Source: an uncultured Desulfobacteraceae bacterium
GTDB lineage: Bacteria; Desulfobacterota; Desulfobacteria; Desulfobacterales; Desulfatirhabdiaceae
Reading direction: 5' to 3'
NCBI GenBank assembly: GCA_903909505.1
Contig: CAIVVZ010000083.1
Span: forward strand, 1-36,822
Length of the DNA stretch: 36,822 nucleotides
Made by a program: the position numbers and the translations under genes. Positions 1 through 12,300 of this stretch are shown piece after piece; the stretch's first letter is position 1, and every line of letters begins with the position of its first letter. The notes beneath the pieces were generated by a model. The model saw only the letters and a program-made list of their open reading frames with translations. It was not told where the DNA came from and did not search any database.

Positions 1-2561
<2,561 letters not shown>

Positions 2562-2663
2562 GCATGCGCTTACCGTATTTCTGCATGATCCCAAATCAAA
2601 CAAGTGGCTATTTTTTACAAAGACAGGCAGAAGGGGGCCAGGCAAAAGAATGAAGAAACAATG

Positions 2664-2669
2664 AAAAGG
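2664..2669 (+). promoter_or_regulatory. Ribosome binding site that sets the HK2 start
   Basis: AAAAGG lies 7 bases before ATG 2677. The in-frame TTG at 2671 would be only 1 base away, so ATG 2677 is the better start. Confidence 0.6.
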
Positions 2670-2676
2670 CTTGCGC

Positions 2677-5600
2677 ATGAGCAATAAACAGACAAACCAA
2701 ATGCACAGCTTGAAAAACTCGAGACTGACGGCTGCAATGCTCCTGGCCATTATCGCCGTCATTATCGCAACGCTTTCTATGGGCAGCGACGCTCCCACCC
2801 GTAAATGGGTCGTGACCGCTCAGGCGGTCCTGGCTGGGGAAATCGCGACCGCTATTTCCGATGTTTCCAGCGCACTGGACCAGGCCAGGGACCTGCAGGA
2901 CAATGCGACACACCACTTGGCGCCAATCCGAATCGGTGTTTTGGCGCATAAGGGGACGGATATCTGCAAGGAAATGTGGCAGCCGACGATGGACTACCTG
3001 AACAAGACGATACTCGGCAGTAAGTTCGATCTCGTACCGCTGAAATTTGAAGAGATCGAACCGGCAGTCCGGAACAAGTCCATTGATTTTTTAATCTGCA
3101 ACCCTGCGATCTACGTTGATCTGGAGGTGAGGTACGGCGTTACCCGAACCATGACCCTGCGCAATCTGGTGGGGACACAAATCGTATCGGAATTCGGCGG
3201 TGTTGTCTTCTGTCGTGCTGACCGCAGTGACATCCAGAGTTTACGGGATGCTCGCGGTCAACGCCTAGCTGCCACAGGGCAGACCTCATTCGGTGGATGG
3301 TACATGGCCTTGCGTGAATTCAGATCGGCAGGCATCGACCCGGAGCGGGACTGTGCCCGGCTAATCTTTCTGGAAAATCACCCCGCAGTGGTTCATAAGG
3401 TTCTTTCTGGCGAGGCAGATATCGGTACCGTTCGCACCGATACGATTGAGCGTATGGCTGCAAACGGCGAGATCCGGATGGATGAAATTCGGGTAATTCC
3501 CGCCGATGCCACGACTGGATCACGGTTCCCCTTCCCCTACCTGCACAGCACCCGACTCTATCCCGAATGGCCGTTTGCAAAGCGCTCCGACACAAACGAT
3601 GAACTCTCACGCAAGGTGACAGTGGCATTGCTGACCATGCCTGCCGGTTCACCCGCCGCTATCGCCGCTCAAAGCGGGGGATGGGACATTTGTCTGGATT
3701 ATACTAGTGTTCATGAATGTTTGCGTGAACTGCGGATGCCACCATATGAACACTATGGCCAATTGAGCTGGATGGACTTCTGCCGGCAATACTGGCCATG
3801 GCTTGCAGTGATCGCGGGATTGATAGTCGCGCTATCGGGAGCCTTGATGCTTCTTAACGGCAGACAGCTCGCTGTCAAGCGGATCAGTGGCCAGCTCCGG
3901 ATGCTGTTTGCATCTGCTGGGGAAGGGATATGCGCTGTTGACATCGACGGGATCACAACATTCGTCAATCCGGCTGCCAATAAAATTCTGGGATATACGA
4001 CAGATGAACTGCTCGGCAAGAATCTGCACAACCTGACGCATCACACAAAGCCGGACGGTCGGCCCTATCTGAACCATGAATGTCCAATCCACTTGGCCTG
4101 CAAAGATGGCACGGTTCATCAGGGAAGCGACGAGTTCTTTTATCACAAAAATGGCGCCGTTATTCCGATATCATATTCCAGCCGGCCAATCGTGGATAAA
4201 GGCAAAATTAACGGAGCGGTCATCTGCTTTCGAGACATAACCCAGCGCAAACAGGCCGAGACAGCTCTTGCCGCAAAAACGCGCATCCTCGAAATTATTT
4301 TTCAGAACGCACCGTACATCATGATGCTCGTAAACACAGAAATACGGGTTACTGACATTAATCGCAAAGGCGTTCAATTCACCGGTAAGAGCACGGACGA
4401 ACTGCACGGTCTGCTCTGCGGCCAAGTGTTTGAATGCCTGAATTCAATCGGCGGTCGAGAATGCGGTCAAAATGACGATTGCGAATTCTGTTCTGTGCGC
4501 AGTCAGGTGATGTATACTTTTGAAACGGGTGAACCGGTCTATGAAGGCAGAGGACGGCTGGGTGTAATCTCAAACGGTGTCAGCATAACGCTTGATATTC
4601 TGATATCCACAACGCTCATACAACTGGCCGGGGGTAGACAGGTACTTGTCACCATAGCGGATATCACAGACCGTGTTCGGGCGTTGGAGGCTCTAAGAGA
4701 GAGCGAGGATAAATTCCGCCTGACATTTAGTTTCAGTCCGGATGCCGTGAACATCAATCGTCTTGATGACGGCCTATTTGTGGATATCAATGAAGGGTTC
4801 ACTCGATTGACCGGCTTTACCCGAGAAGATGTTATTGGTAGAACATCCTTGGAAATTAACATTTGGCATGATCCTGCCGACCGGCAAAAATTGATCCAGG
4901 GGCTTCTGGAAAAGGGCTTTTACGAAAACCTCGAAGCACCGTTTCGAGGGAAAGGCGGCATCCTTATTTCTGCATTGATGTCTGCCAGAGTCATTCTTCT
5001 GAAAGGTGTCCCACATATCATCTCCATCACGCGCGACATTACAGAACGCAAATTAATTGAAGCAAGTCTTCTACAGGCACAGAAAATGGAGTCCATTGGA
5101 TCGCTTGCCGGCGGCATTGCACATGATCTGAACAATATTTTATTTCCGATCAGCGGCCTTTCAGAGATGCTGCTCGATGAAATTCCACCGGAAAACCCGG
5201 CTCATGAAAGCATTGAGCAAATCCACAAATCCGCACAAAGGGGCAGCGATCTGGTCAAACAAATCCTGGCTTTCAGTCGTCAGGGCAGCCCCCAGAAATT
5301 GCCCATCCGGATTCAGCCGATACTGAAAGAGGCATTGAAGCTGGTTCGAGCGGCGATACCGATGAACATTGAAATCTCAAGCGATATCAACACGGATTGC
5401 GGCATTGTTTCGGCTGATCCTACGCAGCTACATCAAATCGCCATGAACCTAATCACAAATGCGTTTCATGCGGTTGAGCAAACCGGCGGAACGATAAATA
5501 TTTCATTGAAAGAGATTGCCATAGGATCTTTTGCCGAAAAAGAAGATTTGCCTTTCCAAGCGATACCCGGAGATCTTATGTCCGGCAGATACGCTTGCAT

Positions 5601-6291
5601 CGCCGTATCCGACACCGGAACCGGAATAGATCAAACACTGATAGATAAAATATTCGATCCTTACTTCACCACCAAAGAACTGGGAAAGGGCACGGGACTG
5701 GGGCTTTCCGTGGTTCATGGCATCATCAAAGAACACGGCGGGGAGATCCAGGTCTACAGCGAAGTTGGGAAAGGAACCGTCTTTCATGTGTATTTGCCAC
5801 TGCTGGAAAACGCCAGGGATAGCAAAGCTGCCGCCGTCACCAGAAAGTATCCGACGGGCTGTGAAAGAATTCTGCTGGTTGATGATGAAGAGCCGATTGT
5901 GCTATTGGAACAGATGATGCTCGAAAAGCTGGGCTACCTGGTTACCGTCCGCACGAGCAGTCCGGATGCTCTGGCTGCTTTCAAGGCCAATCCCGGTAAT
6001 TTTGATCTGGTGATCAGCGACAGGAGTATGCCGAATATGACAGGGGATCAGTTGGCCGGGGACTTGATATCGATCAGGCCTGGGATTCCGATTATTCTCT
6101 GTACCGGATTCAGCAATGAAAACGATGTAAAGCGCGCAAAGGCCATGGGCGTAAAAGGATTTCTCATGAAGCCCGTTGCAATAGGTGATCTGGCTGCAAC
6201 GGTCAGAAAGGTGCTGGATGATGTTGCAGACAGAGTCTCGGCACATGGGTCCGGGCAAGCGGATGCTATTATCCGGGCGGATAACCAATAA
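2677..6291 (+). CDS. HK2: PhnD/TtrS-like periplasmic sensor hybrid histidine kinase
   Basis: Membrane hybrid kinase of 1204 residues. A first membrane segment (about 17-37) precedes a periplasmic domain (about 84-353) of the phosphonate-binding-like (PhnD) type, the fold also used as sensor in TtrS-like tetrathionate kinases. A second membrane segment (about 369-390) follows. Then come PAS1 (402-527, with the HHTKPDGRPY and ECPI signature), a Cys-rich PAS2 (532-667, spacing C-x5-C-x8-C-x5-C-x2-C) and PAS3 (672-790). HisKA has His816 in AHDLNN; HATPase_c follows; the receiver has Asp1115 and Lys in MKPV. The ligand cannot be read from sequence: phosphonate, an oxyanion or a sulfur compound are all possible. 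HK6 has the same sensor and first PAS. HK3 begins 11 bases later, suggesting co-transcription. Confidence 0.94.
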   Translation: MSNKQTNQMHSLKNSRLTAAMLLAIIAVIIATLSMGSDAPTRKWVVTAQAVLAGEIATAISDVSSALDQARDLQDNATHHLAPIRIGVLAHKGTDICKEMWQPTMDYLNKTILGSKFDLVPLKFEEIEPAVRNKSIDFLICNPAIYVDLEVRYGVTRTMTLRNLVGTQIVSEFGGVVFCRADRSDIQSLRDARGQRLAATGQTSFGGWYMALREFRSAGIDPERDCARLIFLENHPAVVHKVLSGEADIGTVRTDTIERMAANGEIRMDEIRVIPADATTGSRFPFPYLHSTRLYPEWPFAKRSDTNDELSRKVTVALLTMPAGSPAAIAAQSGGWDICLDYTSVHECLRELRMPPYEHYGQLSWMDFCRQYWPWLAVIAGLIVALSGALMLLNGRQLAVKRISGQLRMLFASAGEGICAVDIDGITTFVNPAANKILGYTTDELLGKNLHNLTHHTKPDGRPYLNHECPIHLACKDGTVHQGSDEFFYHKNGAVIPISYSSRPIVDKGKINGAVICFRDITQRKQAETALAAKTRILEIIFQNAPYIMMLVNTEIRVTDINRKGVQFTGKSTDELHGLLCGQVFECLNSIGGRECGQNDDCEFCSVRSQVMYTFETGEPVYEGRGRLGVISNGVSITLDILISTTLIQLAGGRQVLVTIADITDRVRALEALRESEDKFRLTFSFSPDAVNINRLDDGLFVDINEGFTRLTGFTREDVIGRTSLEINIWHDPADRQKLIQGLLEKGFYENLEAPFRGKGGILISALMSARVILLKGVPHIISITRDITERKLIEASLLQAQKMESIGSLAGGIAHDLNNILFPISGLSEMLLDEIPPENPAHESIEQIHKSAQRGSDLVKQILAFSRQGSPQKLPIRIQPILKEALKLVRAAIPMNIEISSDINTDCGIVSADPTQLHQIAMNLITNAFHAVEQTGGTINISLKEIAIGSFAEKEDLPFQAIPGDLMSGRYACIAVSDTGTGIDQTLIDKIFDPYFTTKELGKGTGLGLSVVHGIIKEHGGEIQVYSEVGKGTVFHVYLPLLENARDSKAAAVTRKYPTGCERILLVDDEEPIVLLEQMMLEKLGYLVTVRTSSPDALAAFKANPGNFDLVISDRSMPNMTGDQLAGDLISIRPGIPIILCTGFSNENDVKRAKAMGVKGFLMKPVAIGDLAATVRKVLDDVADRVSAHGSGQADAIIRADNQ
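2926..4260 (+). repeat. Paralogous PhnD-like sensor, membrane and PAS1 module shared by HK2 and HK6
   Basis: The segment corresponds to about 17162-18492 in HK6. Protein similarity is high over the whole stretch (shared motifs include DICxEMWQPTMDYL and EADIGTVRTDTIERMAANGE). It ends after PAS1, beyond which the two kinases differ in domain order and output. Confidence 0.88.
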
Positions 6292-6302
6292 TAGGATCGA
6301 CC

Positions 6303-9300
6303 ATGAACATCACAGAAGATATCCACCAGCCGACACGAAACCTTAACCGGGTGTTTAGCTCGCTGTCGTTGTGCCTGGTCATTTATGCCTCGTTTTTCTC
6401 CTGGCAGTCCTGGCGTGTAGAAAAATCTGAGCAAATACACAATTTGCAGAACATCATGGAGTTGGGTGAGAAAGCCGTTGATGCCTTCTTTACGCAACTG
6501 GAAAACGGCATGCTCGGGTTGAGCCGGGATATAATTGAAACGGAGGACCAGATCGACCTTGATCATGCCTTCATTCTGGTTAAGCGATTCAAGGAAAGCC
6601 ACCCGGAATTGATTAACATCACTTTCATTCGGGAGGATGGCCAAATACTGTTTACAGCAAAAGCACCGCCCGGCCCGAAGTTGCCGACGCTTGCTCTTGA
6701 GCCCTCGTTTCTGAAATATCACAATGAACTACAAGAAGGTCATCCCCTTAGTATAGGTCAACCGCTTATCAGCCTTATGGGTAAAGAATGGATAATTCCG
6801 CTTCGATTCGTGGTTCATGATAAAGAAGGCAAACTTGCTTATTTTATCAGCGCCAACTTACCTGTCGGAATATTGCAAAATTATTGGAAGGATGCACCCT
6901 TTACAAAGAAAGCAGCACTTGGCCTCATGCGCGATGATGGTTTCCTGGTGAGTCGTTACCCCATACCTGAAAAACTGGAAATGGAGAAAATCTATGGAAT
7001 ACCGAGGACAGGCTCACTGATCAATTACCTCAAGCAGGAGAAGTTTCCGGCAAATGGCTATGTGGAGGGACCCAGCAGTCTCGATGGACCGGATTATTTA
7101 AATGCATTTCGCCGATTGGAAAATTTCCCGATTACATTGTTTATCGCAATGCCCAAATCGGAAATTATTGCAGGATGGTGGGATAAGATCAAGATTCCAT
7201 ATATTTTAACAGCGGTTCTGCTGTTTGGAGGGTTTTTTATCTACCGCTGGACCCTTCGTCATGAGCTATCCATGGAAGCGGAAAGAAGGCAAGCCAGGCA
7301 GGCACTGAAGAACTTAAACACTTTTTTAGATGGCGTCATCGAACACAGTCCTGTCTCCATGTGGATATCCGATAACAAGGGAACTCTTATCCGATCCAAC
7401 CAATCCCTGCGCAACCAACTTCGCATCAGCGAAGATGAATTGGTTGGCAAATACAACATTTTTCGTGACAGACAGATTGAAGACCAGGGCTTTATGCCTC
7501 TGGTCCATGAGGTATTTGAAAAAAGCAGCACGGTCCGGTTTACGATCAAATACGACACATCCATGGTCCAGGATCTGGAATTAAAAAGGTCAAAACAGGC
7601 TACGCTTGATGTGACGATATCCGCAGTTCCTGACTCAGAAGGCAAAGTGGTCAATGCCATCATCCAGCACCTGGATGTTAGCATCCAAAAACAGACCTTG
7701 GATGCGCTACGCGAGAGCGAGGAGCGGTATCGTCTATTGTTTGAATCGGCGACTGATGCGCTTTTCCTGATCGCAACCGATACGGGCATGGCCGTCAAGG
7801 CCAACAGATCGGCTTCAGAACTATATGGCTACGACCCGGATGAGTTGCTCTCCAAGAGGAGTATGGATCTATCGGCAGAACCAGAGGAGACACGCCGACT
7901 CACCCATGAGGCACAGACAGCTCCTGATCAGATCTTAATCATCCCGCTTCGCCTTCATCGAAAGAAGGATGGAACCGTCTTTCCAGTCGAAATTACTTCT
8001 CGGTCCTTTCCACTGAAAGGGCGGCAGATCCTCCTCGTTGCTGCCCGTGATATCACCGAGCGCAAGAGAGCTGAAGCGGAAATGGCAGAACTTGAGGAGC
8101 AGAACCGGCAACTCCAAAAAGCTGAAAGCCTGAACCGCATGGCAGGCGCCGTCGCCCACCATTTTAATAATCAGCTTCAGGTCGTAATGGGGAATCTGGA
8201 AATGGCCATCGATGACCAGCCTCAGGGTTCGAACTCTTTGTTACCCCTGACTGAAGCATTGAAGGCGGCCCGAAAGGCCGCAGAAGTAAGTGGGCTTATG
8301 CTTACCTACCGGGGACAAGCACCCGGTAAACAAAAACCCCTGGACCTGAGCGAAGTCTGTCGCCTAAACCTGCCCCTGCTTCAGACCGCAGCCCCGAAAG
8401 GCTTGGCCCTGAAGACCGATTTCCCCGCTTCCGGACCGATCATCTGTGGCGATGCAGGCCAGATACAGCAGGTTCTGAACAACCTTCTCTCCAATGCCTG
8501 GGAAGCCGCCGGTGAAAATCAGGGAGCGATAGACCTGATCGTAAAAACGGTTTCTCATGCGGATATTTCCTCCTCAAAGCGCTTCCCCATCGACTGGCAG
8601 CCGAAAGAAAACGACTATGCCTGTCTGGAAGTGACGGATAAGGGCTCCGGGATTGCGGACAAGGATATCGAAAAACTCTTTGATCCTTTTTTTACCACAA
8701 AATTCATCGGTCGAGGTATGGGACTATCCGTGGTACTGGGAATTGTACAAGCGCATGGCGGGGGAGTCACTGTTGAGAGCAAGCTGGGCCGAGGCAGTAT
8801 CTTTCGGGTCTTTTTACCGGTAACAACGGAGAAAGTCCTCACCAGTCCGGTAAAAATAGAGAATGCACCAGAGATTAAAGGTAGTGGCTCGATCCTGCTG
8901 GCCGAAGATGAGGAACAGGTGCGCAACATGGCCAGAATCATGCTGACGCGCCTGGGATATACGGTGCTTGAAGCAAAAGATGGTGTTGACGCTTTGGAGA
9001 TGTTCCAACAGCACCAGGATGAGATATGCTGCGTTCTCTCCGATTTGACCATGCCGCGTATGGACGGCTGGGAGACACTGGCTGCTCTGCGCAAGCTTTC
9101 GCCCGATACCCCGGTGATCCTATCCAGCGGCTATGACGAGGCTATGGTTATGGCGGAAGAACATACAGAAATTCCAAATGCATTCCTGGGGAAACCTTAT
9201 CAGCTTAAGGGTCTCAGAGAAACAATCAACCGTGTTCTATCTGATAAGAAAGAAAACATCGGCAATGATGGCATCGCAGAACAGACAGGTCCGCAGCAGA

Positions 9301-9323
9301 AACGGCCTGGAGGTACACAATGA
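6303..9323 (+). CDS. HK3: Cache-PAS-PAS hybrid kinase with AHHFNN phosphoacceptor motif
   Basis: Membrane hybrid kinase of 1006 residues. Membrane segments at about 17-38 and 297-316 enclose an extracytoplasmic Cache-like domain (about 45-290), the usual small-ligand module. Two PAS domains follow (about 335-460 and 465-590), the second ending in DITERKRAE. The kinase core is unusual: the motif is AHHFNN, with His619 the expected phosphoacceptor followed by His620 where families of this type normally have Asp or Glu. The HATPase_c domain is intact (DKGSGIAD, GRGMGLSV). The receiver has Asp914 in LSDLTMP and Lys in LGKPY. TAGGA ends 6 bases before the ATG. The stop overlaps the HK4 start by 4 bases (ATGA), so translational coupling is likely. 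HK5 has the same core. Confidence 0.94.
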   Translation: MNITEDIHQPTRNLNRVFSSLSLCLVIYASFFSWQSWRVEKSEQIHNLQNIMELGEKAVDAFFTQLENGMLGLSRDIIETEDQIDLDHAFILVKRFKESHPELINITFIREDGQILFTAKAPPGPKLPTLALEPSFLKYHNELQEGHPLSIGQPLISLMGKEWIIPLRFVVHDKEGKLAYFISANLPVGILQNYWKDAPFTKKAALGLMRDDGFLVSRYPIPEKLEMEKIYGIPRTGSLINYLKQEKFPANGYVEGPSSLDGPDYLNAFRRLENFPITLFIAMPKSEIIAGWWDKIKIPYILTAVLLFGGFFIYRWTLRHELSMEAERRQARQALKNLNTFLDGVIEHSPVSMWISDNKGTLIRSNQSLRNQLRISEDELVGKYNIFRDRQIEDQGFMPLVHEVFEKSSTVRFTIKYDTSMVQDLELKRSKQATLDVTISAVPDSEGKVVNAIIQHLDVSIQKQTLDALRESEERYRLLFESATDALFLIATDTGMAVKANRSASELYGYDPDELLSKRSMDLSAEPEETRRLTHEAQTAPDQILIIPLRLHRKKDGTVFPVEITSRSFPLKGRQILLVAARDITERKRAEAEMAELEEQNRQLQKAESLNRMAGAVAHHFNNQLQVVMGNLEMAIDDQPQGSNSLLPLTEALKAARKAAEVSGLMLTYRGQAPGKQKPLDLSEVCRLNLPLLQTAAPKGLALKTDFPASGPIICGDAGQIQQVLNNLLSNAWEAAGENQGAIDLIVKTVSHADISSSKRFPIDWQPKENDYACLEVTDKGSGIADKDIEKLFDPFFTTKFIGRGMGLSVVLGIVQAHGGGVTVESKLGRGSIFRVFLPVTTEKVLTSPVKIENAPEIKGSGSILLAEDEEQVRNMARIMLTRLGYTVLEAKDGVDALEMFQQHQDEICCVLSDLTMPRMDGWETLAALRKLSPDTPVILSSGYDEAMVMAEEHTEIPNAFLGKPYQLKGLRETINRVLSDKKENIGNDGIAEQTGPQQKRPGGTQ
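8106..9240 (+). repeat. Paralogous AHHFNN kinase core and receiver shared by HK3 and HK5
   Basis: The segment corresponds to about 15754-16920 in HK5. A 20-base run starting CTCCAAAAAGC at 8112 is identical, and the proteins stay similar through the receiver end (YQLKGLR-T-NRVL). The linker between HATPase and receiver is longer in HK5. Confidence 0.85.
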
Positions 9324-12300
9324 TCAGTAAGGATAACCGACCCGGTAATGCCGCCGAACTGCGCAAACATTCCGAAGAAATCGCCCAGGAAATACCTACG
9401 CAGTCACCGGAAACCCTAAAAGCCGTGTTGCTAAGAAAAGCGCGGCGGCGCTCCCTCCGGTCAACGATGATCGGAGTTGCCGTCCTGCTTGTCTTTTTCT
9501 GCATCGGGAGCATTGGTTTGCTGTCCTATCTGGCCGGTCAGTCGGCAGTAAACGATCTGACGAATCGTTTGCGGGTTGAAATCGCCGATCGCGTGGTCAA
9601 AGACCTGGTCCATCTTCTGGAAGGAACCTCCAACATCGTTCGTTACAACGTCTCGCTTAAGCCCGACATGCGAGATCTGTCCACCCTGCACCATCGCTTT
9701 TTCAAACAGATCATGGCGTTCGATGAAATCAACACGATTTTTTCTGGCAACGAAGCGCTGGAGTCGGCCGGCGTAGAGCGCCTATCCGAAGGAAAAACGG
9801 TGCTGACCACCGCTTCGGCCGAAACCGGTTTTGCCTTTCAGACGCATCTTGCCGACCCTGACGGCCGTTTCCTCGAGCTTATCTCGGCAACACCCGGCTA
9901 TGATCCGAGGGACCGTCCCTGGTATCGCCGTGCAGTGTCCGTGGGCTCCCAGACCTGGATCGACCCCTATCCATTCAAGCCTCGAAATGCCCTCTATATA
10001 GCCTCTGCATGCCCGGTTTTCGGCCAGGACGATCGTCTGGAGGGCGTCATAGCCGCGGCCCTGAACTTGAACCTCATCGGCTCTTTTCTGGACAGGCTCA
10101 ACGTAGGGCAGCACGGGGAGGTCTTTATCATCGACCGGGAAGGGATTATGGTAGCAGCTTCGGGCGAGAAAGCTGTAATTCATGAAAAGAATGGACGGCT
10201 TGAGCGACTCAAGGCGGTTGAGTCCGACTGTCCGCTTATAGGAGCTTCTGCCCGGGAGGTATTGGAACGAGTCGGCGGGCTGGCAGGGATCACTGAGCCG
10301 GTTCAATTCAGCTTCGATCTGGAAGGCAAAAACCGCTTGCTGCATATTCTGCCTTTCACAGATAAACAGGGAATCGACTGGCTGGTTATCGTCACCTTAA
10401 CAAAGGCCGACTTCATGGATCGGATCGCCTCCACCACCAGGCAGGCTGTAACTCTGGGCTTTCTGGTTCTGGCCGTAGCCTTGGCCCTTGGAGTCAGGGG
10501 GGCCGGCTGGATCACCAGCCCCATCCTTGAGCTCAGCCAAGCGGTCCACCGGCTTGGCGCCGGGGATTTTTCCCAGCGGACAACGCCAGCCCGGGCTGAC
10601 GAAATAGGCGACTTGTCCATCGGTTTCAACTATATGGCCGACCAACTGCAGATGTCCTTTGCACGCATCAAGCAGGACAAGGAGGAGTTGGAGAAACGGG
10701 TTGCGGAAAGAACCAGTGACCTGGAAGCCCAAAACATGCGCCTTGAAGTTGAAATCACTGAGCGCAGGCGGGCCGAGGATGCACTGCGGAACAGCGAAGA
10801 ACGGTTGCGGATACTTTTTAACGGGATCAATGAAGCCGTATTCGTGCATGAAGGTCCGGAGAACGGAATCCCAGGCCCATTCATAGAGCTGAATGATCCG
10901 GCATATACGCGACTCGGGTATTCACGAAGCGAACTTCTGACCATGCACCCCATTGACATAGACGCACCAGAAACGGTCGCGAATGTTCCTCAAATGATGG
11001 AACGCCTTTACAAAGAGGGAAATGCCTTATGGGAGGGCATACATGTCTGCAAAGACGGAAGCCGAATTCCAGTTGAGATTGCAAATCGCCTGGCGCATCT
11101 GGAAGGCAGGCAGATCATCATTTCCACTGTCCGTGATATTACCAAACGTAAGAAGGCGGAACAATCACTCCGAGATGCCGAGCGCTTTGCCAGGGAAACT
11201 CAGCGCATTGGCCGGATAGGCGGTTGGAAGGCCAATCCCCACACGGATTACCTCGAGTGGACCGAAGGCGTCCATGAAATCATTGAAGAGTCTCTCGACT
11301 ACCATCCCAGCCTCTCCGAAGGCATGAAATATTTCCTTCCCCAGAATATCCCTTTAATCCGTGACAATATCGTTACCTGCCTATCCACTGGTGAGCCATT
11401 CACAATGGAGACCGAAATCATTACTGCCAAGGGAAGACATCTCTGGACGGAACTTCGCGGCGTTTCACCTGTTGCGGATGGTGAACGCTCTGCCGTCATC
11501 GGTACGTTCCAAGACATTACCGAACGCAAACAGGCGGAGGTGGAACGCCGGGAGAACCGAAAGCGACTGGTGGATATTGTCAATTTTCTGCCGGACGCCA
11601 CCCTGGCTATAGACAAGGAAAAGAGGGTCATTATCTGGAACAAGGCGATTGAGGAAATGACGAGCGTTCCGGCCGTCGAGATGCTCGGCAAAGGCGACTA
11701 CGCCTATACTGTCCCGTTTTATGGCGAGGCGAGGCCGCAGTTGATGGACTTAATTTTCATGGACCGGGGGGATGTTGCGGCCTGGTATCCCAAAATAACC
11801 CGCGAAGGTAATTGCCTTACGACGGAAGTGTTCTGTAATGCTCTTTATGACAATAAGGGCGCATGGATTTTTGCAAAGGTTTCGCCCCTGCACGATCAGT
11901 TTGGCAACATTGTGGGTGCCATCGAAAGCATCCGAGACATCACTGAGCGAAAACATGCTGAAGCGGAACGGGAAAAATTGCAGATACAGTTGAACCAGGC
12001 GCAGAAGATGGAGTCCGTGGGACGACTGGCCGGCGGGGTGGCCCATGATTTCAACAACATGCTTCAGTCCATCACTGGCAATGCCGAAATAGCCATAGAT
12101 GAGATCGATCCCACGCATCCGTTGCACGGTTATCTTTCTGAAATTCTGAAAGTTGCCCGGCGATCGGCTGATCTGACACGCCAGCTCCTGGCCTTTGCCC
12201 GAAAACAGACCATCAGTCCTATTGTTCTGGATCTGAACGAAACCATATCCGGCCTGTTGAAGATGCTGCACCGTTTGATTGGAGAGGATATCAATTTTTT

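Noticed and set aside
2600..2625. TGGC followed by a T run in the HK1-HK2 gap, considered as a sigma-54 promoter or terminator
   Set aside because: The TGC half of a sigma-54 site is missing at the right distance, and no stem precedes the T run.
2926..3735. PhnD-like domain taken as a phosphonate transporter component
   Set aside because: It is fused to membrane, PAS and kinase domains and no ABC permease or ATPase gene is present, so a sensor role is far more likely.
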